A stretch of DNA of 64,000 nucleotides from Paenibacillus kribbensis. Lineage in GTDB: Bacteria; Bacillota; Bacilli; Paenibacillales; Paenibacillaceae. Below the pieces are notes generated by a model. It saw only the letters and a list, made by a program, of their open reading frames with translations. It was not told the origin of the DNA and did not search any database. How positions within the stretch are numbered: the stretch's first letter is position 1; each line of letters begins with the position of its first letter. Shown here in pieces: positions 43,218 through 52,198 of this stretch. The DNA is taken from assembly GCF_002240415.1 (NCBI RefSeq), contig NZ_CP020028.1, positions 901,001-965,000 of the forward strand, in the 5' to 3' direction. Both the position numbers and the translations under genes were made by a program.

Positions 43218-43556
43218 ATGAATACAAATAAAAATGAGAAGTTCAATGCAATTACAGAAACGAGAGATGGTGTAAATATCGTTTATCTGAGTGGAGAATT
43301 GGATCTTTCGGTGGCACCTGACTTTCGCCTGGTGATGGAGCCTCTGGTAGAGGAATCCGGCCAGGATTTGATTATTAATTTGAGAGACCTTAAATACATT
43401 GACAGCACGGGCATTGGTATTTTGTTATCCATTTTAAAAGCAAGACACGGGATGGAGTCCCGGTTTACCGTTCAGGAGGTTCCGCCTCAAATTCAAAAGC
43501 TGTTCGATCTGACCGGTATTGCCAAATTCTTTGTCCCCCAGGAGAATTCCCAATAG
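43218..43556 (+). CDS. rsbV: Anti-sigma factor antagonist
   Basis: A 112-residue STAS-domain protein. The regulatory Ser is S63 in YIDSTGIGIL. Dephosphorylated RsbV binds RsbW and frees SigB. It lies 43 bases after the kinase and 18 before rsbW. ATG 43218 is followed by a hydrophilic NTNKNEKF start. Confidence 0.94.
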   Translation: MNTNKNEKFNAITETRDGVNIVYLSGELDLSVAPDFRLVMEPLVEESGQDLIINLRDLKYIDSTGIGILLSILKARHGMESRFTVQEVPPQIQKLFDLTGIAKFFVPQENSQ

Positions 43557-43574
43557 GAAAGGAAAGAAAAAGAA

Positions 43575-44027
43575 ATGAATGCTCAAATTCAAAAAGTAGT
43601 TCTTAATTTGCCTGCCACTGCTGACTTTGTTGATATTGTAAGATTAAATTTATACGGTATTGCCGCGAAAATGGGATTCTCTTATGAGGAGATTGAAGAC
43701 ATGAAAGTGGCTGTATCGGAAGCCTGTAATAACTCTGTCCTTTATGCATATGGTCACAAGGGGGGAGTCGTGGAAGTGACATTCGAATTTGACGAAGCTT
43801 CGTTGTCTATCCGTGTCAAAGATGAAGGGGAGAGCTTTGAACGGGTGGAGGACCCGTCCCGTATCTCATCCCTGCATGACAAGGAGTTGAATGATGCACA
43901 GGTGGGCGGCTTAGGCTTTTATCTCATGCAGGCGCTTATGGATGATGTCCATATCTTGAATGAGGCAGGAAAAGGCACCGAAGTGGTGCTGATCAAGCAT
44001 CTGACCAGAAGTGAGGAGAAAGTATGA
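43575..44027 (+). CDS. rsbW: Serine-kinase anti-sigma factor
   Basis: A 150-residue GHKL-type kinase. The N-box is EACNNSVLYAYGH (49-61), the G1 box VKDEGESF, and the G2 region VGGLGFYLM. It binds SigB and phosphorylates RsbV. Its TGA overlaps the sigB ATG (ATGA), ensuring stoichiometric coupling. Confidence 0.95.
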   Translation: MNAQIQKVVLNLPATADFVDIVRLNLYGIAAKMGFSYEEIEDMKVAVSEACNNSVLYAYGHKGGVVEVTFEFDEASLSIRVKDEGESFERVEDPSRISSLHDKELNDAQVGGLGFYLMQALMDDVHILNEAGKGTEVVLIKHLTRSEEKV

Positions 44028-44797
44028 ATGAAAAGGTAACTCCCCCGGAGTCGATGGATGAAGCCGTTGGTCTAATCTGGGAGTACCAGCAAACGAAAGA
44101 TAACGAGATTGCTACCGTGTTGATCCGCAAGTATGAACCGATGGTTAAGATGGCTGCCGGGAAGATCTCCCGTAACCGCCCGGACTTATACGAGGATTTA
44201 TATCAGACCGGTCAGATGGCCTTGATCCGTCTGCTTCAGCAATACGATATCAGTCTGGGTATTCCCTTTGAACCGTATGCAATGAAAAGTATGCTCGGAC
44301 ATATGAAAAATTATTTGCGCGACAAATCATGGTACATTCAGGTTCCCCGCCGCATTAAGGAAAAGGGAGCGCTTGTTCAGCATGCCATTGACGAGCTGAC
44401 TGTTAAACTGGAACGTTCGCCGAATGTGAGCGAGATTGCGGAATATTTGGATCTGACTGTGGAAGAAACGATCGAAGTGCTTGCTGGTCGTGAATGCTAC
44501 CATTATGTTTCGCTAGATTCGCCTTTATCCCAGGAAGAAAGTGCAGCAACGTTAGGTGAGCTTATTAGCTCGGAGGCCAACGATTATGATACGGTTGAAA
44601 AACGGATGGATTTGCAGCAGGCTTTAAGCCAACTGAAAGAGCAGGAACAGAAGGTGCTCCTCCTCGCATTTCAGGATGGACAATCTCAACGTGCGATTGC
44701 GCAGACGCTGGGCGTATCGCAGATGAGTGTTTCCCGTATCCAGAAGCGGGCAACAGAAAAGCTGAAGCAGATTATGTCTAATTCCTCTATTTTATGA
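44024..44797 (+). CDS. sigB: RNA polymerase sigma factor SigB
   Basis: 257 residues. Region 2 has DLYEDLYQTGQMALIRLLQQ and a core-binding helix; region 3 has IKEKGALVQHAIDELT; region 4 has the helix-turn-helix SQRAIAQTLGVSQMSVSRIQ. It belongs to the SigB/SigF/SigG group; the rsbV-rsbW context fits the general-stress factor. No SigB-type promoter (GTTTAA...GGGTAT) could be recognised upstream of rsbV or the operon. Confidence 0.94.
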   Translation: MNEKVTPPESMDEAVGLIWEYQQTKDNEIATVLIRKYEPMVKMAAGKISRNRPDLYEDLYQTGQMALIRLLQQYDISLGIPFEPYAMKSMLGHMKNYLRDKSWYIQVPRRIKEKGALVQHAIDELTVKLERSPNVSEIAEYLDLTVEETIEVLAGRECYHYVSLDSPLSQEESAATLGELISSEANDYDTVEKRMDLQQALSQLKEQEQKVLLLAFQDGQSQRAIAQTLGVSQMSVSRIQKRATEKLKQIMSNSSIL

Positions 44798-44842
44798 GAA
44801 CACAGCAGAGTTTACGGTTTCAAATATTTGACGTCACATCGT

Positions 44843-44883
44843 AAGGGCACGTTATTCCAAATAGGGAAGCGTGTCCTTTTTTT
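44843..44883 (+). terminator. sigB operon terminator
   Basis: AAGGGCACG pairs with CGTGTCCTT, followed by seven T. Confidence 0.85.
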
Positions 44884-45017
44884 AAAATGAACAAGCGTAA
44901 CAAATTGTAGCGGCTGCTTAGCAGTTACAATATACTTAGTTTGCATAATTAGCGTCTAGAAAAGTGGGTTGTGTTAAATTCACGAATGAGATTTTATGAC
45001 GGACAGGAGAGATCACG

Positions 45018-45440
45018 GTGCAACTTTCAGATTCCACCTATTCTGAAATCATCACTCTATCTAAACAAGGCGAAGATTTAGTGAAGGCAGGCGATCTTGA
45101 GGCGGGCAAGCATAAATATGTTGCTGCCCTCCGCTTATTGCCGGAAAACCATCGAGAATGGGAGGCCGCTACATGGTTATACGTGGCTATCGGGGATGTT
45201 CATTTTCGAATGAATAATTACGATAGGGCATTCAAGTGCTTTTTTAATGCTGTTCAGTGTCCGAAAGGGTTGGGCAACCCCTATATTCATCTTCGGCTAG
45301 GGCAGCTATATTATGAACAGGAAAACCTCGAAAAGGCGACAGACGAGCTAACCCGTGCTTATATGGGTGCGGGTATTGAGATTTTTATGGAAGATGACCC
45401 AAAGTATCTTGAATTTTTGGAGACAAGCATAGAGCTTTGA
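45018..45440 (+). CDS. Tetratricopeptide-repeat protein
   Basis: 140 residues, all-helical, with two to three TPR units (about 17-44, 50-80 and 85-115), recognisable as W..LG..Y-type pairs: EWEAATWLYVAIGDVHFRMN, then YIHLRLGQLYYEQENLEKA. It is cytosolic, and likely a protein-interaction adaptor. GTG 45018 follows AGGAGAG. It is a single gene with a convergent terminator. Confidence 0.78.
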   Translation: MQLSDSTYSEIITLSKQGEDLVKAGDLEAGKHKYVAALRLLPENHREWEAATWLYVAIGDVHFRMNNYDRAFKCFFNAVQCPKGLGNPYIHLRLGQLYYEQENLEKATDELTRAYMGAGIEIFMEDDPKYLEFLETSIEL

Positions 45441-45572
45441 AATTCCAGGTGGTTCAAGAGCTGATTGCGGTATTCAAGTGGCAGCTTAGGGGAGTATTGA
45501 ACAGGATATTTGAGACGGGTCGTTTTGTGTCGTAGATATCTTGGTCAAATAACGGATACGTTAGTTCAATAG

Positions 45573-45624
45573 AACAGCGGTAGTCTAGGATTTTATTTTC
45601 TCGTCCTTGGGCTACCGCTGTTTT
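45573..45624. terminator. Bidirectional terminator
   Basis: AACAGCGGTAG pairs with CTACCGCTGTT, followed by TTGG; it separates convergent genes. Confidence 0.82.
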
Positions 45625-45671
45625 GGTTTCTGGCGTTAGACTAACTTGCTACGGGTTACGATTGAATCGTT

Positions 45672-45992
45672 TTAGCCTTGGCTCATTTTAATATATTCCA
45701 GCAATTCGGCAATAAAATCTCCGATGACCGGAAGGTTTAGCTGTACCAGGAAGCTAAGCAACCACGCGAGCAAGGCGAGTATGACCACTGTCCCCAACGT
45801 GAGGCCAAGTCCCCGTGCAATTCCTGCCGTCAGGTTACTCATAATTCTTCGTTTAGTACTGGAATAGTTCTCTAGAATATCACGAAATTCTGCTCTTTCC
45901 AGCGTATCTGCGATTTGATCTAGCCGTTTGTTAAGCCGCTTAATCTCATGCCTCAGCTCAAAAGGATGCTCATTGACGCTAGGATGTTGCAT
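45672..45992 (-). CDS. DUF5665 membrane protein
   Basis: 106 residues: a charged N-terminal helix (HEIKRLNKRLDQIADTLER), then a Gly-rich hydrophobic region (AGIARGLGLTLGTVVILALLAWLLSFLV) forming a membrane hairpin or helix. This is the DUF5665 pattern of Firmicutes. Its start overlaps the ytxH-like stop by 14 bases, so the two are co-translated. Confidence 0.82.
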   Translation of the reverse strand: MQHPSVNEHPFELRHEIKRLNKRLDQIADTLERAEFRDILENYSSTKRRIMSNLTAGIARGLGLTLGTVVILALLAWLLSFLVQLNLPVIGDFIAELLEYIKMSQG

Positions 45993-46383
45993 TCAATTCC
46001 TTCTCCGACTCCTTGACTGCCTGGGCTGTTGCATCCATAATCTCTTGATCTGCCTTGGCTGCTTCATCAGCAACGTCGGCAGAAGCTCTGGCTACGCTGG
46101 ATAAGATGATGTCTTTGCTGCCGGATACCGTTTTAGCCACATCTGCTGTTTTGGTAGAAACCGTTTTGGCCAAGTCCGTTGCTTTGCTGCTGACTACAGA
46201 GGCGACGTCTTTTGTTTTATCGGATACAATCGTCATTTTATCAGACAGTTCGCTGCGCAACTCACGTCCCGGCTTCGGTGCGAACAGCAGGGCTGCCGCA
46301 GCACCAATTAAACCTCCGATCAATAAACCCTTTGCAAAGCTTGAAGTATTGCCTGCCGTATTTTGATTGTCGATGTTATTCAT
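45979..46383 (-). CDS. ytxH: YtxH-domain protein
   Basis: 134 residues. The N-terminal helix FAKGLLIGGLIGAAAALLFAPKPGRELRSEL is the YtxH signature (membrane helix plus APKPG). It is followed by a repetitive amphipathic coiled region (SKATDLAKTVSTKTADVAKTV) similar to LEA-like or apolipoprotein-type repeats. These are stress proteins, commonly SigB-dependent. GAGGAG precedes the ATG. Confidence 0.87.
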   Translation of the reverse strand: MNNIDNQNTAGNTSSFAKGLLIGGLIGAAAALLFAPKPGRELRSELSDKMTIVSDKTKDVASVVSSKATDLAKTVSTKTADVAKTVSGSKDIILSSVARASADVADEAAKADQEIMDATAQAVKESEKELNATS

Positions 46384-46885
46384 GTCATATCACTCCTCTT
46401 ATATAATAAAAAAATATATAAAAAACCATGCTGCTGCTTTGGATGATGCGAAAGCTTCGTGTGCTGCTTTGTCTTGCTTACTTCGTATATAAACGCTGTG
46501 ATCTTGAGTGAAACAAAAAGCGATCCGGGTTCACTTACAGGCGGGGAGTGGAAGAAGGGGGAGAAGATTGCAGACACGCTCGCCAGTAGAGCACGGGAAC
46601 GGTAAATATCAGCCAAATGAACCCTGCCATATACCGATCATGTTGTACTATAAATTTAACGAATATAAGTTTGAAAGCAAAAACTTGACTAAGTCGCAGG
46701 CTGATTTGCCTTGAGTCAATGTATATGCAGCCTATAAAAAAATAAGGCTCGTATTCCGCCTGCGCATCTGTTGATGCGACCGGAGATACAAGCCTTATTT
46801 ACGAGCACAGCGCACGATCATGAGCAGTGTTGTCCCGAATGATAGGTCATAAGCTGGTTAAGCGACCTGTCGTACGGGCTGGTGG
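46384..46885. other. Intergenic region between ytxH and DUF1128 gene
   Basis: It contains A/T-rich upstream sequence of ytxH and the terminator at 46740-46800. Short open frames here lack ribosome binding sites and family features. No SigB consensus was found for ytxH. Confidence 0.5.
46740..46800 (-). terminator. Terminator of DUF1128 gene
   Basis: AAATAAGGCT pairs with AGCCTTATTT, with inner pairs GTAT/ATAC and GCATC/GATGC; a run of A on the plus strand gives a T-run for the minus strand. Confidence 0.85.
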
Positions 46886-47113
46886 TCAGGAGGGCTTGCG
46901 CAATCTGCCCAGCTCAGAGACGATGGCCTCAACCTCTGAGATACTCAGGTTGGGTTTGCTTATCACCATATCATAGACATCATGGATGTCCTCATATTGC
47001 TCCAGCGAGAAAGCGGAAGCTTGCATAGCAGCTCCACTCGCCATACGAAGCTTGGTTTTAATACCTTCAATCATATACTCAATGTTGGCATGAGACGGTA
47101 CAGACAAATCCAT
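46886..47113 (-). CDS. DUF1128 (UPF0435) protein
   Basis: 75 residues; the sequence follows the UPF0435/YfkK pattern (NIEYMIEGIKTKL, LEQYEDIHDVYDMV, SISEVEAIVSELGRLRK). A small all-helical cytosolic protein of unknown function, widespread in Bacillales. AAAGGATGG lies upstream of the ATG. Confidence 0.87.
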   Translation of the reverse strand: MDLSVPSHANIEYMIEGIKTKLRMASGAAMQASAFSLEQYEDIHDVYDMVISKPNLSISEVEAIVSELGRLRKPS

Positions 47114-47233
47114 TGTTAATGTTCCATCCTTTCATAACAGGGGAAGTTGCCTGTATTGTATCATGTTTTTGTTGTAGAATGTACTGAAAGCCAGAATGCC
47201 GATAAACAACGGAATCAAGGAGGATGGACAAAG

Positions 47234-47824
47234 GTGTCTTTGTATAATCGAGCTTCCGCATCCGGTCGCTCCCCCTTAGATCGTAATGTAGAAAAAACAG
47301 ATCGTGAAGGACTCGCACCGTTCTTTCGGGAAATTCATGATCAGCATACTATAGATAAGCTGACCTTTGTTTGTATCGGTACGGATCGCTCGTCAGGTGA
47401 CTCGCTGGGGCCGCTGGTCGGCACCATGCTTAAGGAGCAGGGGGTTCCACACGTCATTGGCACATTGACGGAGCCGTGTGACGCGGATCATCTGGTTTCG
47501 TATCTGGAGCGTATTCCCCAGGATCATCATGTCATCGCCATAGACGCTTGTCTTGGACAGCAGGGATCGACAGGGATGTTTCTTATTGCACGCGAGCCGT
47601 TGACTCCGGCCCGCTCCGTTGGATTGGCTCTGCCGTCTGTTGGACATTACAGCGTCGCAGCTATTGTGAACGAGCGTAGCCCCAAGCCCTATTGGACCTT
47701 GCAAATGACGTCGCTCCACCTCGTCATGACGATGGCAGCACATATTGCTAACGCTGCGGCTTGTGAGTTTGGGCTAAGAGCAGCCACACAAGATTTCCCA
47801 GATGGCTACCGTTTCAGATATTGA
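47234..47824 (+). CDS. yyaC: Spore protease YyaC
   Basis: 196 residues of the DUF1256/YyaC family, related in fold to GPR/HybD proteases. The diagnostic motif is CIGTDRSSGDSLGPLVG, followed by the conserved GTLTEPCDADHL and IDACLGQQGSTGMF. It supports a spore-forming host. GTG 47234 lies nine bases after AAGGAGG (47218-47224); the open frame extends upstream but would include that site. Confidence 0.9.
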   Translation: MSLYNRASASGRSPLDRNVEKTDREGLAPFFREIHDQHTIDKLTFVCIGTDRSSGDSLGPLVGTMLKEQGVPHVIGTLTEPCDADHLVSYLERIPQDHHVIAIDACLGQQGSTGMFLIAREPLTPARSVGLALPSVGHYSVAAIVNERSPKPYWTLQMTSLHLVMTMAAHIANAAACEFGLRAATQDFPDGYRFRY

Positions 47825-47912
47825 TGTTCTGCTTAATAATATACATCAGCATGTTCTACTTACTAATATATTCAGCTCCAATAGACTATATACAGAGAAG
47901 GAAGGGTTTCAC

Positions 47913-48701
47913 ATGAAAAAGGTATTGTGCGAAGGAACGACGATCTGCTATGCCGAACAGGGGAAAGGAGAGCCGATCATTCTGCTGCACGGATTTTGCG
48001 GAAGCTCTTCCTATTGGGATGAGGTTGTTCCCTTGCTATCCCAAAGCTATCGGTGTATTGTTCCAGACCTGCGTGGACACGGGCGCAGCGATGCTCCACT
48101 CGGAGCCTATACCATTGATCAAATGGCAGATGATGTGCTTAAACTTCAAGAGCAGTTGGACATCCCGCAGGCTGCCTGGTTCGGTCATTCCCTAGGGGGA
48201 TATTTGACGCTTTCCGCAGTACAGAGACATGCGGAGCGTCTTACAGTCTTTGGGCTGATTCATTCGACTGCTTATGCAGATACGGAGGAAGGCAAAGAAA
48301 AGCGGAACAAGGCTGTATCCACCATTCAAACAGAGGGGATTACGAGCTTTGTAGACGGGCTCGTACCTGGGCTGTTTGCTCCAGATCATGTAGAGTCTAT
48401 GCCCGGACTGTTACTTAAAGCCAAAGAAATTGGCTATAAAACGCCGCCGCAAGGGGCTGTAGGAGCTTCACTAGCTATGCGTGAGCGTTCCGACCGTCGG
48501 GATGTACTGTCAGCATCTTCCTTGCCGGTCCTTTTAGTGGCAGGTGAGCAGGATCATGCAGTTCCTCCAGCCCGCACATTTACAACGGATCGCACCGGGG
48601 TAACTCAGGTTACTATACCAAAAGTGGGTCACATGAGCCTGTTCGAAGCACCGGAATTATTAGCGGATGCCATCTCGTCATTTTTGGAACAAAATTTGTA
48701 G
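47913..48701 (+). CDS. Alpha/beta-fold hydrolase
   Basis: 262 residues. The triad is S93 in GHSLGG, D214 in GEQDHAVPP and H240 in KVGHMSLFE; the oxyanion motif is LLHGFCGSS. It resembles carboxylesterases and haloperoxidase-like proteins; the substrate is unknown. ATG 47913 lies after GGAAGGG. It begins 88 bases after yyaC. Confidence 0.87.
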   Translation: MKKVLCEGTTICYAEQGKGEPIILLHGFCGSSSYWDEVVPLLSQSYRCIVPDLRGHGRSDAPLGAYTIDQMADDVLKLQEQLDIPQAAWFGHSLGGYLTLSAVQRHAERLTVFGLIHSTAYADTEEGKEKRNKAVSTIQTEGITSFVDGLVPGLFAPDHVESMPGLLLKAKEIGYKTPPQGAVGASLAMRERSDRRDVLSASSLPVLLVAGEQDHAVPPARTFTTDRTGVTQVTIPKVGHMSLFEAPELLADAISSFLEQNL

Positions 48702-48730
48702 AAGTAAGCCTGAAGAAGAAAGAACTCAAA

Positions 48731-48777
48731 AACCGGGAACACCTGATATGACAATCAGATGCTTTCCGGTTATTTTG
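48731..48777. terminator. Bidirectional terminator
   Basis: AACCGGGAA pairs with TTTCCGGTT, with inner CTGAT/ATCAG; followed by ATTTTG. Confidence 0.75.
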
Positions 48778-48878
48778 TGCTGTAAATTGGCTTTTAGTTA
48801 TGACAATGACAACTATATACTCGGTTTATTGAGTTTCTGTCAGGCTTGTTGTAACCAGTTGGATAGTGTGTAAGGTGT

Positions 48879-49445
48879 CTAATTCATATTGCTTTTGTTC
48901 AAGGCAAACGCCGTCGGCAATCCGTCAATACTCTCCAAACTTTTCTCATAGTTATACTTTTTAAGGGCTTCTTCACCCATCTGAATCGCGACTTCCTTCA
49001 GCTTTTCCCGTTCGCTCGTGTATGTCATGAAGGGAACCGCAAAACCACATGAATTCTGCACCATGTGAATGTCCACAACAATGATTTGTCTTGCTCCGGG
49101 AAGCGGGGCGAAGAGAGGGTATAGCTCATTCCATTGCTGGGTATCGGGCAGCACGACGGCACCAGTTCCGTAGAGCTTTAATACACTGGGCGCGCCCTCA
49201 AATGCACAAAACATGATGGTTACCCGTCCATTCTCTACAATGTGGGCGCTTGTTTCGTTGGTGCTTCCCGCCAAGTCGAGATAGGCTACCCTTTGATCCG
49301 ACAGAATACGCAAGGAATCATAACCTTTGGGGGAAAGATTAACATGCCCCTCCTTGGATAGCGGTGCTGATCCTACAAAGAAAACGTGCTGCCGCTGTAT
49401 AAATTCTTGATATTCCGGTAATATCGAGCTGAATCGATTAGCCAT
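48879..49445 (-). CDS. Pyridoxamine 5'-phosphate oxidase-family flavin protein
   Basis: 188 residues with the split-barrel flavin-binding pattern: FFVGSAPLSKEGHVNLSPKGYDSLRIL, then VAYLDLAGSTNETSAHIVENGRVTIMFCAF and the YGTGAVV strand. It is of the FMN/F420-type oxidoreductase subgroup; the exact reaction is unknown. ATG 49445 is seven bases after AAAGGATG. Two inverted repeats lie upstream. Confidence 0.83.
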   Translation of the reverse strand: MANRFSSILPEYQEFIQRQHVFFVGSAPLSKEGHVNLSPKGYDSLRILSDQRVAYLDLAGSTNETSAHIVENGRVTIMFCAFEGAPSVLKLYGTGAVVLPDTQQWNELYPLFAPLPGARQIIVVDIHMVQNSCGFAVPFMTYTSEREKLKEVAIQMGEEALKKYNYEKSLESIDGLPTAFALNKSNMN

Positions 49446-49820
49446 GCTCAATCATCCTTTCTCATAAAATAATAATCAAGTAATTGTTTCTCAAGAAAAT
49501 AAAATTCAATAATAGATTAAATAGATTATTGAATGTGATGCTATAATTTTGTTTCTTTCGAAACAAAATTAACATGATATTGACAGAGAAGCAATATTAA
49601 ATTTTTAAAACATTCGTGATTGGCCAGTCCTATAATAGGCCATAAAGCAATGTACCCACTGTAGCGTCGGAATGTCACATGCCAGACGTGAGCATGCTGA
49701 CTACCGGATCATTGGTTGCTGCATGGCGGCGGCATTTGGCTTTTGGAGAAGGATGTCTTACAATCAGAAGGAACAGGGTTTCTGGTTGTCTAGGCATCCG
49801 GATGAAAGGAAGGGAACGGC
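49446..49820. other. Intergenic region with operator-like repeats
   Basis: No gene is seen. It holds inverted repeats at 49505-49533 (TTCAATAA/TTATTGAA) and 49545-49570 (AATTTTGTTTC/GAAACAAAATT). A third, CCTATAATAGG within TGGCC...GGCCA, is near 49620-49642. Confidence 0.6.
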
Positions 49821-50477
49821 TTGCTTAGAAAAGATTATTTGCTCAGTATGATGGAAGAATTGACATCCGCAGTAGCAACGGTGCTCGGTTTAAGGCGTGA
49901 AAATAAACACATCGAAGCGCTGAAGCAACTAGATGACCTGCTCAACAAGCAGTTTCGTCTTCGTTCAGATTTGCTCAGACGATTGCCACCGGAGCAGATA
50001 ATTGAGCTTTTCCGATTGGGCCCTGGAATTGAAGCGGATAAGCTGCAGCAGGTGGCTCGTATTTTGGAAGAAGAAGCCGTGATTTACCTGGAAACCGACA
50101 GAACAGACGAGGGAATACGGATCTTGATGAAATCACTTCATCTATATTTGTACAGCGATTCGAACGGCGCAGCTCGTGAACTACAGACTCTGCCTGAACG
50201 GATTGCGTGTATCGTAAATCTGGTGCGCGAATATGAGCTACCCCCTGAAACCAGCAGGCTGTTGGCTGCTTATTATGAGCGTGAGGACAGGCTGGATGAA
50301 GCTGCCGATGTTTGGTTCGGACTGGCATGGGAGCAGCCAGAGCTGCTGTCGGAAGCAAAGTCATTTTATAGCGAATTACTGGATAAGACCAATGCGGAGC
50401 TGGAGCGGGGTGGAATTTCACGCCAGGAAGTCACCGAGGGTTTGGCCGAGATCACCCAATTACATGAAAGAAAGTGA
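49821..50477 (+). CDS. DUF6483-type helical repeat protein
   Basis: 218 residues, all-helical. The N-terminal part (LRKDYLLSMMEELTSAVATVLGLRRENK) and the later helix pairs (SRLLAAYYEREDRLDEAADVWFGL) suggest a TPR-like solenoid of the DUF6483 family. Cytosolic, function unknown. The TTG at 49821 follows AAAGGAAGGGAA; an ATG at 49848 is a possible alternative. The next gene starts two bases after its stop. Confidence 0.72.
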   Translation: MLRKDYLLSMMEELTSAVATVLGLRRENKHIEALKQLDDLLNKQFRLRSDLLRRLPPEQIIELFRLGPGIEADKLQQVARILEEEAVIYLETDRTDEGIRILMKSLHLYLYSDSNGAARELQTLPERIACIVNLVREYELPPETSRLLAAYYEREDRLDEAADVWFGLAWEQPELLSEAKSFYSELLDKTNAELERGGISRQEVTEGLAEITQLHERK

Positions 50478-50478
50478 G

Positions 50479-51678
50479 ATGTACCTTTTGGATTCACTGC
50501 GTGAACTTATATACCAATTGACCACAGGAGGCTCTCTTATAACCGCGACGCTAAGTCAGCTTCGCAAACGGGAGGATGCTTCCTTTACTAAAGTACACAT
50601 CAAGCCTGTGGAATTGAAAAACAAGCTGCATTACCAGTTTGCTTTTCATTACAGCAACAAAGTCATTCATGAAAACCTAACCCCTGACGAAGCCAATGCG
50701 CGCATGACCGCCTTGTTTGAGGATACGTTCCGTCAAGGGCTTTTATGCGCCAAGGATGCGGACTATCAGGTGCTGATTAGTAAAAAATATAAAGTTTCCA
50801 TTTTGACAAAATCACCGAGTAAAAGTAAAGCCGACCTGTCTCATAATCGCAAAAAGCAATACGTGCTGGAGGAAGGGGAACGAATCCCGTTCCTGATTGA
50901 GCTGGGGATTATGAATGAGGATGGCAAGGTACTGGCTCGCAAGTACGATAAGTTTCGTCAAATCAATCGTTTTCTCGAAATGGTGCAGGATGTATTGCCC
51001 AGCCTCCCCGTAGGCCGCCCATTGACGATTGTGGATTTTGGCTGCGGCAAATCGTATTTGACCTTTGCCTTGTATCACTATTTGGCTGTACAGCAAAAAC
51101 GACCTTTGCAGATCGTCGGATTGGACTTGAAGGCAGATGTCATTGAAACCTGTAACCTTCTGGCGCAAAAGCTGCAATATCGCCAATTGGAGTTTCTGGT
51201 CGGTGATATTGCGGACTATAACGAGCTGGAGCAGGTGGATATGGTCGTTACCTTGCATGCCTGTGATACAGCCACGGACGCTGCGCTGGAAAAGGCTGTG
51301 CGCTGGGGAGCGTCCGTCATTTTGTCGGTTCCATGCTGCCAACATGAGCTGTTTAGCCAGCTGGAAAATCCGGTGCTGGAGCCATTGCTTTCTCACGGTA
51401 TCCTGAAGGAGCGTTTTTCTGCACTGGCAACGGATGGAATCCGGGCCAAGCTCCTGGATATGATGGGATATCGGACACAACTGCTTGAATTTATCGACAT
51501 GGAGCATACACCTAAAAATATCCTGATTCGTGCCGTCAAAGGCCAAGCGGGAGAGAAGTCTGTTCTATGGCGTGAATACACGGCATTTCGGGATTTTATT
51601 CATGCTGATCCTTATTTGGAACGCGCGTGTGCAGATTTGCTTCCTGAAGGAGCAGGGAAGACGCAGACACATCGTTAA
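50479..51678 (+). CDS. Class I SAM-dependent methyltransferase
   Basis: 399 residues. The SAM-binding motif is VDFGCGKSYLTFALY (185-199), followed by LDLKADVIETC and VTLHACDTATDAAL. A later VPCCQHEL motif characterises the Methyltransf_32/GSTCD-like group, which may act on RNA. An N-terminal region of about 170 residues is family-specific. ATG 50479 lies two bases after the upstream stop, so it is translationally coupled; an alternative upstream frame inside that gene is rejected. Confidence 0.83.
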   Translation: MYLLDSLRELIYQLTTGGSLITATLSQLRKREDASFTKVHIKPVELKNKLHYQFAFHYSNKVIHENLTPDEANARMTALFEDTFRQGLLCAKDADYQVLISKKYKVSILTKSPSKSKADLSHNRKKQYVLEEGERIPFLIELGIMNEDGKVLARKYDKFRQINRFLEMVQDVLPSLPVGRPLTIVDFGCGKSYLTFALYHYLAVQQKRPLQIVGLDLKADVIETCNLLAQKLQYRQLEFLVGDIADYNELEQVDMVVTLHACDTATDAALEKAVRWGASVILSVPCCQHELFSQLENPVLEPLLSHGILKERFSALATDGIRAKLLDMMGYRTQLLEFIDMEHTPKNILIRAVKGQAGEKSVLWREYTAFRDFIHADPYLERACADLLPEGAGKTQTHR

Positions 51679-51688
51679 GGAATATCGT

Positions 51689-51724
51689 AAAAGTGGGGCC
51701 ACTATGGAGTGGCTCCACTTTTTT
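51689..51724. terminator. Bidirectional terminator
   Basis: AAAAGTGGGGCCACT pairs with AGTGGCTCCACTTTT; a T-run follows. Confidence 0.88.
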
Positions 51725-51730
51725 TTGCTT

Positions 51731-52054
51731 CTATCCGCCATAGGCACTTCTAAAAGCAGTGCACAAAGCATCGCGATCCACCTTCCATAATGCTGCGAGC
51801 TCCTCACTGACGTCTTCGTCCCACCAGTCGCACAGTAGTTTGCGGTTGCTACGGTTTTCAGCAATCCAGATGAGGTGTCCGACGACTTTGCGATAGTACA
51901 GCTCCTCGCCCTGCTTGACCAGATCAGGAGCAATGTGAACGGGCAGGCGCTTGCGTGCTCGGTATAGCTCTTTGCTGCATGCGCGCCTGATACCACGGGC
52001 TGTGGGTAAACGGGATTGTGGATTGTCATGTTTGGGTAATTTGCCGGGAGGCAT
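51731..52054 (-). CDS. Conserved protein of unknown function
   Basis: 107 residues, basic N terminus (MPPGKLPKHDNPQSRLPTARGIRRACSKELYRARKRLP) and an aromatic C-terminal half (HLIWIAENRSNRKLLCDWWDEDV). It is predicted soluble. No domain was recognised. ATG 52054 lies six bases after GGAGGGGG; an upstream in-frame start would overlap that site. Confidence 0.68.
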   Translation of the reverse strand: MPPGKLPKHDNPQSRLPTARGIRRACSKELYRARKRLPVHIAPDLVKQGEELYYRKVVGHLIWIAENRSNRKLLCDWWDEDVSEELAALWKVDRDALCTAFRSAYGG

Positions 52055-52198
52055 ATCGTACCCCCTCCTCTCTCCCACAGCTTATGCGGACAGAAGACCA
52101 GGGGTCACTAACTCCCTGTTTGAGCAAAGTGGCGACTTGTTTAGCCGCTGTGATAAACTAATGAAAATAGAGCAAAAAGGCAGGGAGTGGGCAGAGAG

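Noticed and set aside
46508..46714. Plus-strand frame between ytxH and DUF1128 genes
   Set aside because: No ribosome binding site, unusual composition, no family match seen.
50233..50478. N-terminal extension of the methyltransferase into the preceding gene
   Set aside because: The extension would overlap a well-supported gene in another frame; ATG 50479 gives a sensible coupled start.
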